Both the position numbers and the translations under genes were made by a program. Below are positions 36,562 to 46,262 of a stretch of 59,948 nucleotides of DNA, one piece after another. The stretch lies in contig CALECF010000037.1 in the NCBI GenBank assembly GCA_937948705.1, positions 1 through 59,948 of the forward strand, in the 5' to 3' direction. Each line of letters opens with the position of its first letter. The stretch's first letter is position 1. Source of the DNA: an uncultured Anaerosolibacter sp. (lineage in GTDB: Bacteria > Bacillota_A > Clostridia > Peptostreptococcales > Thermotaleaceae). The notes under the pieces are model-generated. The model saw nothing but the letters and a program-made list of their open reading frames with translations, did no database searches and was not told the DNA's origin.

Positions 36562-38085
36562 ATGGAGTTTGGCAAAGTATATTTAATTGGTGCTGGACCA
36601 GGAGATTATAAGCTTATCACGATGAAGGGGTTAGAATATATACAAAAAGCAGATGTTATTTTATATGATCGTTTGGCCAGCGAGAAGCTATTAAGCTATG
36701 GTCGGGAGGATGCAGAACTCATCTATGTAGGGAAAGCACCTGATCATCACACCTATACCCAGGAGGAGATCAATCAACTACTGGTGGATAAGGCGAAAGA
36801 GGGAAAGACGGTTGCACGGCTGAAAGGTGGAGATCCCTTCGTATTCGGCAGGGGGGGAGAAGAGGCCCTTGAATTGGTAAAGCATCATATCAAATTTGAA
36901 ATTGTTCCAGGGATTACATCGGCAATTTCCGTGCCTGCTTATGCAGGCATCCCTGTAACCCATCGGAACGTAAGTGCATCATTCCACGTAATTACAGGTA
37001 ATGAGGACCCTACAAAGGATGAGAAATCATTAGACTACGAAGCCCTAGCCAAGGTAGAAGGAACTTTAGTATTCTTAATGGGTGTTCGAAATATAGAAAA
37101 GATATGCACCAGTCTAATGAACTATGGTCAGAGAGGTGATCGTCCGGTGGCCGTCATCCATAAGGGGACTACTTTAGAGCATAGAGTATTAAAAGGCACC
37201 CTAGCAACCATTAGCGATTTGGTGAAGGAGACAGGATTTCTAAATCCATCCATCATCATCGTAGGAGAGGTTGTCAATCTATCAGAGGAACTTAGCTGGT
37301 TTGAAAACAAGCCTCTATTTGGCAAGCGAGTGCTGGTAACAAGAACAAGACAGCAGGCCAGCTCTCTTTCAGAAAAGATAGAGGATTTAGGTGGAGAGGC
37401 TACAGAGTTTGCTACGATTAAAATTGAAAAACCAGAGAGCTACGACGAAATCGATAAGGCCATGGGAGAAATACAAAAATATGATTGGATTATATTTACC
37501 AGTGTGAATGGTGTCCATGCATTCTTCGATCGCATGAAAAAGTTAGATTTTGATATAAGACTATTACATAAAGCAAGGCTTTGTGCCATCGGTCCATCCA
37601 CAGCCAAAGCATTGGATGATATGGGCTTCAATATTGAATTTGTTCCCGCAGAATATAGAGCAGAGGCAATCGTAGAGGGCTTAAGGGATAAGATTCAGCC
37701 AGGACAACATGTGTTGCTCCCTAGGGCGGATATTGGAAGAGAAGTACTTATTAGTGAAATAGAAAAAATGGGTGCAAGGGTGGACAATATCCATGTCTAT
37801 CGAACTGTAGTGCCAGAACAGGATCGAAACAAATTGATGACGATATTGAAAGAGACACAAATAGATGTCATCACGTTTACGAGCGCTTCCACTGTAAAAA
37901 ACTTTCTTCAAATCCTTGGAGAGGAAAACAAAGGATTGTTAGAGAATATTTCTCTGGCAGTGATTGGACCTATCACAGAGGAAACAATGGTTCAATATGG
38001 CTTAAAGGCAGATATACAAGCAGTGGAATATACGATTGATGGGCTGGTAACGGCAATCACAAAGCATTATACAACTAAATCATAG
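36562..38085 (+). CDS. cobA-hemD: Fusion: uroporphyrinogen-III C-methyltransferase / uroporphyrinogen-III synthase
   Basis: A 507-aa two-domain protein. Residues about 1-245 are the SAM-dependent methylase making precorrin-2 ([67 protein letters not shown]). Residues about 255-507 are HemD, which cyclises hydroxymethylbilane ([52 protein letters not shown]). Such fusions are common in clostridia. The ATG at 36562 is taken; an in-frame GTG at 36553 is an alternative. Confidence 0.95.
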   Translation: MEFGKVYLIGAGPGDYKLITMKGLEYIQKADVILYDRLASEKLLSYGREDAELIYVGKAPDHHTYTQEEINQLLVDKAKEGKTVARLKGGDPFVFGRGGEEALELVKHHIKFEIVPGITSAISVPAYAGIPVTHRNVSASFHVITGNEDPTKDEKSLDYEALAKVEGTLVFLMGVRNIEKICTSLMNYGQRGDRPVAVIHKGTTLEHRVLKGTLATISDLVKETGFLNPSIIIVGEVVNLSEELSWFENKPLFGKRVLVTRTRQQASSLSEKIEDLGGEATEFATIKIEKPESYDEIDKAMGEIQKYDWIIFTSVNGVHAFFDRMKKLDFDIRLLHKARLCAIGPSTAKALDDMGFNIEFVPAEYRAEAIVEGLRDKIQPGQHVLLPRADIGREVLISEIEKMGARVDNIHVYRTVVPEQDRNKLMTILKETQIDVITFTSASTVKNFLQILGEENKGLLENISLAVIGPITEETMVQYGLKADIQAVEYTIDGLVTAITKHYTTKS

Positions 38086-38105
38086 TCAAGAAAGGGAGGG
38101 TGACC

Positions 38106-39077
38106 ATGATTCTAACCCATAGACCGAGGCGATTAAGAGTGAACCAAGGGATTAGGAGCCTCGTGCGAGAAACGAATCTTTCAGTGAATGATTTTATTTA
38201 TCCTATTTTTGTAGTAGAGGGAGAGAAAATCAAGAGGGAAATTCCAAGTATTTCAAATAACTATCATTTTTCAGTGGATATGCTGGAAGGGGAAATCAAG
38301 GAAATTACAGACCTTGGGATCAAAGCAGTATTGCTATTTGGTCTACCTGATTATAAGGATGCCCATGGCAGTGGAGCCTATCATGAAAATGGTATCGTAC
38401 AAAGGGCAATCAAGGAAATTAAAAGAGTGAACAAAGAAATGTTGGTCATAACAGATGTATGTATGTGCCAATATACAGATCATGGTCACTGTGGAATCAT
38501 TGAGGATGCTTATGTGAATAATGATAAGTCCGTTGATTTTATTGCAAAAACTGCTCTTTCCCATGCAAAGGCAGGTGCTGATATGGTAGCACCATCAGAT
38601 ATGATGGATGGAAGAATTGGTGCAATTCGTGAACTGTTGGATACCAATGACTATACAGAGGTTTCTATTATGGCTTACAGTGCCAAATACGCATCGGCTT
38701 TTTATGGACCATTTCGAGCGGCAGCCAATTCAACACCTCAGTTTGGAGATCGGAAAACCTACCAGATGGATCCAGGAAATAGTGACGAGGCCCTAAGAGA
38801 AGTAGAGTTAGATATAGCCGAGGGCGCAGACCTAGTTATGGTTAAGCCTGCACTGGCCTACTTGGACATCATTAGAAGAATCAAAGATACCTTTAATATA
38901 CCTATTGTAGCCTACAATGTCAGTGGGGAATATGCCATGATAAAGGCAGCGGCTGAAAAAGGGTGGGTGGATGAGAAGGCAATCGCATTGGAAAAGCTTA
39001 TTTCTATCAAACGGGCAGGGGCAGATTTGATCATTACATATTACAGCAAAGATGCAGCAAAATGGCTAAGGGGGTAA
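38106..39077 (+). CDS. hemB: Delta-aminolevulinic acid dehydratase (porphobilinogen synthase)
   Basis: Condenses two 5-aminolevulinates. It has 323 aa from the ATG at 38106, 6 bp after GGAGG. Catalytic lysines are K194 ([14 protein letters not shown]) and K247 ([11 protein letters not shown]). The three-Cys site C119-C121-C129 ([11 protein letters not shown]) marks the zinc-dependent type. Confidence 0.96.
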   Translation: MILTHRPRRLRVNQGIRSLVRETNLSVNDFIYPIFVVEGEKIKREIPSISNNYHFSVDMLEGEIKEITDLGIKAVLLFGLPDYKDAHGSGAYHENGIVQRAIKEIKRVNKEMLVITDVCMCQYTDHGHCGIIEDAYVNNDKSVDFIAKTALSHAKAGADMVAPSDMMDGRIGAIRELLDTNDYTEVSIMAYSAKYASAFYGPFRAAANSTPQFGDRKTYQMDPGNSDEALREVELDIAEGADLVMVKPALAYLDIIRRIKDTFNIPIVAYNVSGEYAMIKAAAEKGWVDEKAIALEKLISIKRAGADLIITYYSKDAAKWLRG

Positions 39078-39081
39078 ACAA

Positions 39082-40371
39082 ATGAACTTGTCGAAATCGA
39101 AAACGCTGTTTGAGGAAGCCAAGCAGTATATCCCAGGCGGGGTGAATAGTCCTGTCAGAGCATTTCGCTCTGTTTCAGTAGATCCTCCATTTATAGAGCG
39201 AGGTCAAGGGAGTAAGCTTTATGATGTAGATGGAAATACGTATATTGATTATGTGGGATCTTGGGGACCATTGATTTTAGGACATACCCATCCTCAAGTG
39301 GTGGAAGCATTAAAAGTGGCCATAGAAAGAGGTACGAGCTATGGGGCACCAACAGAGCTAGAAACAGAAGTCGCAAAGATTGTCTGTGAAGCAGTACCAT
39401 CGGTGGAAATGGTACGAATGGTAAATTCAGGAACGGAAGCAACCATGAGTGCGCTAAGACTTGCTAGGGGTTATACAGGTAGAAATATAATTGTAAAGTT
39501 TGAAGGAAACTATCATGGTCATTCTGATAGCTTGCTCATCAAAGCAGGTTCAGGAGCTCTTACCCATGGGGTTCCAGATAGTCCAGGTGTTCCCTCCGAC
39601 ATTGCACGAAATACAGTTACTGCCCAATATAATGATATGGTAGGTATGAAGCAAGTATTTGAGGCCCATGGACAGGATATTGCAGGGGTGATCATTGAGC
39701 CTATAGCGGGAAATATGGGTGTTGTGCCAGCTACGAAAGAATTTATGAATTTCTTACGAGAAATCACAAAGGAATACAAATCTCTGCTTATATTTGATGA
39801 AGTAATGACGGGATTTAGGGTATCCTTTCATGGTGCCCAAAGCCTTTATGATATTAAGCCAGACCTAACCTGTTTTGGGAAAATCATTGGAGGCGGACTT
39901 CCAGTAGGCGCTTATGGTGGAAAGAAGGAAATCATGAGCCAAATGTCTCCTGCAGGCCCTATTTATCAAGCAGGAACACTGTCAGGGAATCCGTTGGCGA
40001 TGACGGCGGGACTGACAACGTTGAAAATTCTGAGGGATCATCCAGAAATATATATTGACCTAGAAGAAAACTCAAAGCTTCTGGCAGCAGGACTTCAAGA
40101 TAATGCGATGAAGTTAGGAATAAATGCACACTTCAATCGGGTAGGATCGATGATGTGTATGTTCTTTACGGATCAACCAGTAGTGGACTATCCATCAGCG
40201 TTGACCAGTGATACGAAAAAATTCGGTATTTACTTTGAGGAAATGCTCAAGGCAGGAATTTATCTAGCGCCTTCCCAATTTGAAGCCGCATTTGTTTCTG
40301 CAGCCCATAGCAAAGAAGACATTTTGCGTACCATTGAAGCAAGCTATCACGCACTAAAAAAAGTAATCTAG
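39082..40371 (+). CDS. hemL: Glutamate-1-semialdehyde 2,1-aminomutase
   Basis: PLP enzyme converting glutamate-1-semialdehyde to 5-aminolevulinate. It has 429 aa. Signatures are [44 protein letters not shown] and the PLP lysine K267 in [17 protein letters not shown]. It is the last gene of the tetrapyrrole run; no clear terminator is visible in the short space before the next promoter. Genes for later haem steps are absent here. Confidence 0.96.
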   Translation: MNLSKSKTLFEEAKQYIPGGVNSPVRAFRSVSVDPPFIERGQGSKLYDVDGNTYIDYVGSWGPLILGHTHPQVVEALKVAIERGTSYGAPTELETEVAKIVCEAVPSVEMVRMVNSGTEATMSALRLARGYTGRNIIVKFEGNYHGHSDSLLIKAGSGALTHGVPDSPGVPSDIARNTVTAQYNDMVGMKQVFEAHGQDIAGVIIEPIAGNMGVVPATKEFMNFLREITKEYKSLLIFDEVMTGFRVSFHGAQSLYDIKPDLTCFGKIIGGGLPVGAYGGKKEIMSQMSPAGPIYQAGTLSGNPLAMTAGLTTLKILRDHPEIYIDLEENSKLLAAGLQDNAMKLGINAHFNRVGSMMCMFFTDQPVVDYPSALTSDTKKFGIYFEEMLKAGIYLAPSQFEAAFVSAAHSKEDILRTIEASYHALKKVI

Positions 40372-40452
40372 TGTATGGATATATAATCTATCATATTTTT
40401 GTCTCATATGTCTGTCAAGTCAACCGTCAAGTCAGCAGGTATGAAATAGAAG

Positions 40453-40481
40453 TTGTAACATGGACGACAATGTACTATAAT
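40453..40481 (+). promoter_or_regulatory. Promoter of the SEC-C gene
   Basis: TTGTAA (40453-40458), a 17-bp spacer and TATAAT (40476-40481), about 35 bp before the start codon. Just upstream lies a short direct repeat of GTCAAGTCA-like units (40415-40435) of unknown meaning. Confidence 0.7.
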
Positions 40482-40515
40482 GAGTAGGGAAAATTTGTTG
40501 CAAAGGAGAATATAT

Positions 40516-41013
40516 ATGAGTCTTTTTGATAATTGGAAGGAAATTGCCTTCGAACATGAAACAGAAGAAGGTGAAGTTGAGTTTTGGAAGGAATTCTGTG
40601 GTGCTGAAAAGAGTTTCTATGAATACATTCTGGAAAACTATGAGCAAATCACTGAAGAAACAGTAAAAGGATTGACTGAAAGATTAGAGGTGTCTAATGA
40701 ATTTGTCATGGGATTCCTAGATGGAATCAATGATAGCTTAGTACATCGACTAAACTTAGAGGAAATGACGGAAGATAGCTCTGCAAAATTAGAAATTGAT
40801 TTTGAAAAGCTTTTCTACAACATGCATGAAGCAAAGGCAGACTATCTATATACACTGCCTCAATGGGAGCAAATTTTAAGTGTAGAAAAAAGAAAAGAGA
40901 TTGAGAAAGCACAAAAAAGATCTAAGATTGTTGTGAAGGAAGATCGAATTGGTAGAAATGATCCTTGCCTATGTGGCAGTGGTAAAAAGCACAAGAAGTG
41001 TTGTGGAAAGTAA
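40516..41013 (+). CDS. SEC-C metal-binding motif protein
   Basis: A 165-aa acidic, helical protein ending in a SEC-C zinc motif ([18 protein letters not shown]), the same kind found at the C-terminus of SecA. The rest ([19 protein letters not shown] and following) matches no family I can name with certainty. The ATG at 40516 follows AAAGGAG by 8 bp. It is a single-gene unit between its own promoter and a terminator. Function unknown. Confidence 0.8.
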   Translation: MSLFDNWKEIAFEHETEEGEVEFWKEFCGAEKSFYEYILENYEQITEETVKGLTERLEVSNEFVMGFLDGINDSLVHRLNLEEMTEDSSAKLEIDFEKLFYNMHEAKADYLYTLPQWEQILSVEKRKEIEKAQKRSKIVVKEDRIGRNDPCLCGSGKKHKKCCGK

Positions 41014-41033
41014 ATAACCGATATCGTATGAAT

Positions 41034-41085
41034 AGGCCATCTTGACTGGGTTGCGTGAAGCAGACCAGGAAGGAGGGCCTTTTTT
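41034..41085 (+). terminator. Terminator after the SEC-C gene
   Basis: An imperfect long hairpin with outer arms AGGCC (41034-41038) and GGCCT (41076-41080) and an inner CTGG/CCAG stem, followed by T6. Confidence 0.65.
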
Positions 41086-41183
41086 ACTTTCTAATGTTAC
41101 AAAAACGTAAAGCCAAAATATGGATAGTTTATATATAATAGAAATGAGAATTATTAAAAAATTCAGAATCTGCGGAGGGTATT

Positions 41184-42116
41184 ATGATCGAAAAAGTAAT
41201 AGAGAACATTGGAAAAGTGATGGTTGGAAAGGAAAATTGTATTGAGAAAATGGTGATCGCTTTGCTTGTTGGTGGACATTTGCTGATTGAAGATGTCCCG
41301 GGCGTCGGAAAAACAACGATTGCTCAGGCATTAGCAAAATCAATGAACTGCAGTTTCTGTAGAATACAATTTACTCCGGACTTGATACCCTCTGATATCT
41401 TGGGGGTATCCATTTACAATCAGAAGGAAGGAAAATTTGAATTTGTAAAAGGCCCGATTTACCATCAGATCATCCTAGCTGATGAAATCAATCGGACATC
41501 GCCTAAGACTCAATCGAGTTTACTAGAGGTTATGGAAGAACATCAAATTACAATGGATGGTATGACTTATAGGATGGAAGATCCTTTCATGGTCATCGCA
41601 ACTCAAAATCCTATTGAATACGAGGGGACTTTTCCTCTTCCCGAAGCCCAGTTGGATCGTTTTCTTATGCGTATTGCCCTAGGGTATCCCTCCCCGAAAG
41701 AAGAAATAGAGATTATGAAAAGAAATGGGCAAGGATCTACCCTGAATGATGTAAAGTCTGTGGTGACCATGGAGGATCTGCGGACCGCTAGAGAAGGGAT
41801 GAATAAAGTATTTCTTAGTGAAGCGCTGGAAAGCTATATTGTAGGAATCATTTATGAGACTAGATATCACCCAAGTATTCTGCTAGGTTGCAGCCCAAGG
41901 GCATCTATAGCATTATACAAAACTGCCAAGGCATATGCCTATATCAAGGGAAAAGAGTTTGTTACACCAGATGATATCAAGTATTTGGTCAATGATGTAC
42001 TGAATCATCGAATGATATTAAAGCCAGAAGCAAAGTACAATGGACATACCAGCGAATCCATCCTTCAAGAGATTTTGAAAAAGGTAAAGATACCTGTGGT
42101 AAAACAGTATGCTTAA
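41184..42116 (+). CDS. MoxR family AAA+ ATPase
   Basis: A 310-aa AAA+ chaperone-like ATPase. Walker A is GVGKTT (40-45), Walker B ends in D100-E101 (IILADEINR), and the sensor/linker motifs VIATQNPIEYEGTFPLPEAQLDRF and SPRASIALYKTAKAYA are typical of MoxR. It overlaps the DUF58 gene by 8 bp, and the transglutaminase gene follows. This three-gene set recurs widely; MoxR members are thought to help mature or activate partner proteins. Confidence 0.92.
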   Translation: MIEKVIENIGKVMVGKENCIEKMVIALLVGGHLLIEDVPGVGKTTIAQALAKSMNCSFCRIQFTPDLIPSDILGVSIYNQKEGKFEFVKGPIYHQIILADEINRTSPKTQSSLLEVMEEHQITMDGMTYRMEDPFMVIATQNPIEYEGTFPLPEAQLDRFLMRIALGYPSPKEEIEIMKRNGQGSTLNDVKSVVTMEDLRTAREGMNKVFLSEALESYIVGIIYETRYHPSILLGCSPRASIALYKTAKAYAYIKGKEFVTPDDIKYLVNDVLNHRMILKPEAKYNGHTSESILQEILKKVKIPVVKQYA

Positions 42117-43332
42117 AAATGGAAAAGTATTTTTAGTATTACTATTGATAAGCTTTCTATTTGCGCTGCTGGCTGGAGGAAATCTGCCTTATTTGATATT
42201 TAAGATTTTAGCGCTCATATTTTTGTTCTCATTCATGAGTGTTCGGATCAATAAAAAAAATCTAGCTTGCTTCTTTTATATCGATAAGAAAGACGTGATG
42301 GTAGGAGATTCATTGGCACTGGGATATAAGCTTAACAACACAAGTATTTTGCCCATAGCCTATGGAGAAATCGACTGTCAAATTGCAACAAGGCTAGGAA
42401 ACAGAGCCATCCCAGGAGAAATAAGAATGATTCACCCATTGGAGCTTATTCATATTCAAAGGCAAATACAATGCATCCATCGGGGTACCTATCCCATAGG
42501 AAGACTACATTTAAAAATAAGGGATTTGTTTCACTTTTTTGAAGAATCTATTGATTTTGATAACCAATTGGAGCTTAAGGTGTATCCAAGAATCATACAA
42601 ATTGAAAAAATGAATATTCCTGCAGCAGAGTTCTTTGGTAATGTAAGGGTACCTCAAAATACTCACGAAGACTATAGCAGTGTTGAAAGTATTCGAAAAT
42701 ATAGGGTTGGAGATCCAGTGAAAAAGATTCATTGGAAGGCTACTGCGAAAAATGGAAATCTTTATGTAAAGAACTATGAATTATCTGCCAATGCACGGAT
42801 ATTGTTTATCATTGATGGATACCATCAAAGTTATAGGAATGATATAGATGGAATGCTTGAGGAGAAAGTCATTGAAGCAGCAGGATCTATGATGCGATAT
42901 TGCCTTTCGAAAGATTTAGATATCTCCTTGGCGCGTACCTGGGGAGAGAGAAATATAATTAGTGGAAAAGGTATTGCTAAGTTTCAGCGATTTCTAACGA
43001 CCCTGATGGATTTCATACCTGAAGGAAATTTACCCTTGGAAAAGGTCTTAGAAAGGGAAAAAAGCATGGTGCCATGGGGGACCACATTGATTGTGCTGGC
43101 AGTGGATCTGACGAAGGGAATATGCGATGAAATCTTAAGTCTAAGAAGAAAGAGAATGTACGTGGTACTGGTGTTAATAAAATCAAAACAAGAGCCGTCC
43201 ATCGACATCAATGAACATCAAGAGGAGAGTATTCTAAGAGAAAAAAACGTTATTATCCATAAAGTTTATCTCGACAGTGACATCAGAAAGATATTGGAGG
43301 ATGAGCCATGCATCCAGTCAAGAAAAGCATAA
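42109..43332 (+). CDS. DUF58 domain protein
   Basis: A 407-aa protein with two N-terminal TMs (about 5-45), a beta-rich middle and the DUF58 signature YRVGDPVKKIHWKATAKNGNLYVKNYE (split here as positions about 198-224), followed by a von Willebrand A-like fold (ILFIIDGYHQS). It is the standard partner of MoxR ATPases. It overlaps its neighbours by 8 and 25 bp, so expression is coupled. Biochemical role not established. Confidence 0.88.
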   Translation: MLKNGKVFLVLLLISFLFALLAGGNLPYLIFKILALIFLFSFMSVRINKKNLACFFYIDKKDVMVGDSLALGYKLNNTSILPIAYGEIDCQIATRLGNRAIPGEIRMIHPLELIHIQRQIQCIHRGTYPIGRLHLKIRDLFHFFEESIDFDNQLELKVYPRIIQIEKMNIPAAEFFGNVRVPQNTHEDYSSVESIRKYRVGDPVKKIHWKATAKNGNLYVKNYELSANARILFIIDGYHQSYRNDIDGMLEEKVIEAAGSMMRYCLSKDLDISLARTWGERNIISGKGIAKFQRFLTTLMDFIPEGNLPLEKVLEREKSMVPWGTTLIVLAVDLTKGICDEILSLRRKRMYVVLVLIKSKQEPSIDINEHQEESILREKNVIIHKVYLDSDIRKILEDEPCIQSRKA

Positions 43333-45569
43333 TTGATTTTATCCTTGGGGCAATCATAACAATGAGTATTAACTTCCTCGTTGTAGAGGCATTAGGTCTC
43401 CAAATGCCTATCTCTAAAACCATTTTATTACACTTTGGAACATGGACTTTTGTTTATTTCATCATGGGATTCCCGCGATGGCTTATACCTCCTATTGCCC
43501 TTGGGAGCACAGCTGCCCTGGGGATATATTATCATCAAGGGTTATTGAACATCGAACATTTTTGGGACTTTAAAAGATGGGCGATAGAATTTATGCTAGG
43601 TATGGATACCACAATCAATCTGACATATAGCTTCTATTTGATTGTGGTATTATTTACAGTGGTCGGATGGATTACTGGTTTCATCCTATTACGATTAAGA
43701 AGTACCTTTTTATTATCATCATGGAGTATATTTTTTATCATGGAATGGTATCGATATATTGATGGGGCGATAGGGTATTTTAATATCTTTATTTTTGGGA
43801 TTATTTTATTCTACTTGTATGAAAGCCATTTGAGATATATAAAGAAAATTGATGAAGATCATCAGACTATTCGAGGATTGTCCTTTAGAAATAGGGCAAT
43901 TTATGGTGTCATCTCTGTATTGCTAATGATTAGCACAGCCAATCTTATATCTGTTAAATTTGACCCAATATCCTTTCAGCGTATCAATGATACAGTCTTG
44001 AGGATATTTCCACCCCTTAAAGAGTGGAGAAGTGATGGAGGGAATAGAGACATTGAGAGTGGGTTTGCGTTCGAAGAAACACCTTATCAAATAAATAAAG
44101 AAAAGCTTGGCGGCAAAGTAAGAGAGGATCGAAGTACTATCATGCTTGTAGCAGCAGATCGACAACTATATCTCAGGGGTCGTGTAAAAAACCAGTATAC
44201 GGGTAACAATTGGTTAGCCTCTCAAGGGACGGGGATTGAATTTGATGAAGGAGCCCAAAAACAGGCATATAAGGGGATTTTCTATGAAGAGGTAGAAGTA
44301 TTCGTTTATCCTACAAATATTCGGACAAACACGGTTTTTGCTCCCTATAAGCCTGTCCAAGTTACAATAGATAAATATAAGGTCTTGAAAACTAGAGGAG
44401 ACGAGCTATATATTACGAAGTCAATTTTTAAACCCAGGCCTCAGGCATATATCATACATAGCAGAATTCCCATAATAAAGGAAGCCTCCACACAATATGA
44501 CACCAAAGGATTAGGAACAGAAATGAAGGATTATCTTCAATTGCCTAGTACACTATCGCCTAGAATAAAAGGATTGACCAGGGAGATTACGGATATATAT
44601 CCTACACCCTATGAGAAAATGAAAGGTATTGAGAAGTATTTGCGTGAAACCTATCCCTATACGTTGATAGTGAATACACTGCCAGACAATAAGGACTTTG
44701 TAGAATATTTTCTATATGAAGAAAAAAAGGGCTATTGTACATACTTTGCATCGGCAATGGCTGTCATGGGAAGAACCATAGGTGTGCCCACAAGATATGT
44801 AGAGGGTTTCATATTACCTAGGGAAACAAACCAAGCTGGATATTATGAAGTAACTGCAGACCGAGCCCATGCTTGGGTAGAAGCATACTTTGATGGAATG
44901 GGCTGGATTGCCTTTGAACCTACACCGTCCTATAACATTCAACGGTTTGAGGCTAATACTTTACCCCAATGGAAAATAAATATCGAGTCAGTAACTTCTT
45001 CTCAAATGCAAAATCCTGATTATTTAACGTTTAAGAATCGATTAGATGAGGAATTTGCAGGATTAGATGCCACCTTTAATCGTTCTGAGCGCAAGGAATT
45101 AAGGGGGGCGAAATTATCTAATTCAGGCAAGAAAGCAATGGCTTGGGGATTGGGATTGGTTATATTGATTTTATTGCTGAGAATAGGATGCTGTATCCAT
45201 GAAATTCGAAAGCTTCGAAGAGCAAAAGGGACCTCGGGAGCGATTCAATACTACTATGAAACGATTGTATCATTTTCGGAACATATACAACCTTATGAAG
45301 ATGAAGAATTGACGCCTCGGGAGGTGTTACAATTTCTGGGGAAGTATATGATTACTGCTCAAGGAATGGATGAGATCATTCATATCATTGAAAAAGGTCT
45401 ATATAGTAACAAGGACTTATCACAACAGGAGCTGGAAGTGATGCAGGCATTTGAGGAAGATATGGAGAACATTGTAAAGAAGCGGTTAGGCATTCGATTG
45501 TTTTTGTATTATAAATTCATCAAAGGTAGCCTTTATACGGTTAAACCACCTAGATCTTTTGCAGCATGA
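43308..45569 (+). CDS. Membrane-bound transglutaminase-like protein
   Basis: A 753-aa membrane protein. About six TMs lie in residues 10-215, then an extracytoplasmic region with a transglutaminase/cysteine-protease-like core: the Cys C477 in GYCTYFASAMAVMGRTIGVPTRY, H521 in AHAWVEAYF and a likely Asp or equivalent just after (FEPTPSYN). A last TM (about 606-625) and a cytoplasmic DUF4129-like tail follow. GGAGG is 7 bp before the ATG. With MoxR and DUF58 it may act on surface proteins or peptides; substrate unknown. Confidence 0.88.
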   Translation: MHPVKKSIIDFILGAIITMSINFLVVEALGLQMPISKTILLHFGTWTFVYFIMGFPRWLIPPIALGSTAALGIYYHQGLLNIEHFWDFKRWAIEFMLGMDTTINLTYSFYLIVVLFTVVGWITGFILLRLRSTFLLSSWSIFFIMEWYRYIDGAIGYFNIFIFGIILFYLYESHLRYIKKIDEDHQTIRGLSFRNRAIYGVISVLLMISTANLISVKFDPISFQRINDTVLRIFPPLKEWRSDGGNRDIESGFAFEETPYQINKEKLGGKVREDRSTIMLVAADRQLYLRGRVKNQYTGNNWLASQGTGIEFDEGAQKQAYKGIFYEEVEVFVYPTNIRTNTVFAPYKPVQVTIDKYKVLKTRGDELYITKSIFKPRPQAYIIHSRIPIIKEASTQYDTKGLGTEMKDYLQLPSTLSPRIKGLTREITDIYPTPYEKMKGIEKYLRETYPYTLIVNTLPDNKDFVEYFLYEEKKGYCTYFASAMAVMGRTIGVPTRYVEGFILPRETNQAGYYEVTADRAHAWVEAYFDGMGWIAFEPTPSYNIQRFEANTLPQWKINIESVTSSQMQNPDYLTFKNRLDEEFAGLDATFNRSERKELRGAKLSNSGKKAMAWGLGLVILILLLRIGCCIHEIRKLRRAKGTSGAIQYYYETIVSFSEHIQPYEDEELTPREVLQFLGKYMITAQGMDEIIHIIEKGLYSNKDLSQQELEVMQAFEEDMENIVKKRLGIRLFLYYKFIKGSLYTVKPPRSFAA

Positions 45570-45585
45570 ATATTTGCCAGGTTAA

Positions 45586-45616
45586 TGAAAAAGAGCAGCC
45601 AAATAGCTGCACTTAA
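45586..45616 (-). terminator. Terminator of perR (minus strand)
   Basis: Read on the minus strand: AAGTGCAGC, a 6-base loop, GCTGCTCTT, then a T-run. It lies just after perR. On the plus strand there is no T-run after the hairpin. Confidence 0.7.
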
Positions 45617-45626
45617 AAGTATAAAT

Positions 45627-46049
45627 TTATTTACAATGAGGACACAATCCATAAAAGTATAACTGCTGTTTATGAACGGAATAATTGGTAAAAGAATTGA
45701 CCTTGTCCAGGAGATCAGAGAAAATATCTTCCTCAATATCATCTACTTTATGACATGCAGTACAGATGATATGGGGATGAGAATTTACGTTGGCATCATA
45801 GCGAAAGCTGGACTCCCCCACATTCAATTCTTGAACCAAGCCAGATTTCTTAAACACATCAAGGGATTTGTAAACGGTTGCAAGACTCATGGTAGGATAA
45901 ACAGGTTCAAGCTTTTTATAAATGACTTCAGCACTAGGATGCTCAGTGGTATTCATGAGTATGTTATATATCGCTATACGCTGAGGTGTCACCTTCATAC
46001 TATGATCTCGTAGAGTTTTTGTAAATTCTTTCACGACAACACGCTCCAT
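45627..46049 (-). CDS. perR: Peroxide-responsive repressor PerR
   Basis: Fur-family metal-dependent regulator of 140 aa. The regulatory metal site is complete at exactly the B. subtilis PerR numbers: H37, D85, H91, H93 and D104. D104 (Glu in Fur) is the diagnostic PerR residue. Structural zinc is held by C96, C99, C136 and C139. The winged helix covers about 15-75 (VTPQRIAIYNIL, SLATVYKSLDVF). The matching numbering favours the ATG at 46049, although no good ribosome site precedes it; a GTG five codons later has GGAG upstream. Expected to sense H2O2 by oxidising H37/H91 with Fe2+ bound and to control oxidative-stress genes. Confidence 0.93.
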   Translation of the reverse strand: MERVVVKEFTKTLRDHSMKVTPQRIAIYNILMNTTEHPSAEVIYKKLEPVYPTMSLATVYKSLDVFKKSGLVQELNVGESSFRYDANVNSHPHIICTACHKVDDIEEDIFSDLLDKVNSFTNYSVHKQQLYFYGLCPHCK

Positions 46050-46076
46050 TCAATTACTGTGTATTCTGTTAGTTCG

Positions 46077-46106
46077 ATTATATTACAAACTGGATTTATA
46101 TGTCAA
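46077..46106 (-). promoter_or_regulatory. perR promoter
   Basis: On the minus strand: TTGACA (46106-46101), an 18-bp spacer and TATAAT (46082-46077), about 30 bp before the perR start. No clear PerR box (TTATAATNATTATAA type) overlaps it. The rest of the 213-bp divergent gap is A/T-rich and holds nothing else I can support. Confidence 0.75.
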
Positions 46107-46262
46107 ATAACAATATCAATTTTCGTGAATATTAAAACAAATTCTAAACTTTTCTTATATGAGTCGTTTATCCAGGAGAGATGGATTGCGTTAGATGGCC
46201 ATATGTTTTATGATATATCTGAGATGAAACAACAATTGTGAATAGAAAGCAGGGTGTTTTAT

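Noticed and set aside
40415..40435. GTCAAGTCA-like direct repeat as an operator
   Set aside because: Only two short, imperfect units; too little to call more than a note on the promoter entry.
45627..46049. Fur or Zur rather than PerR
   Set aside because: Asp at position 104 together with H37, D85, H91 and H93 is the PerR pattern; Fur has Glu at 104.
45672..46241. Small plus-strand open frames opposite and after perR
   Set aside because: One is antisense to perR and the other lies in A/T-rich intergenic DNA without a ribosome site or recognisable motifs.
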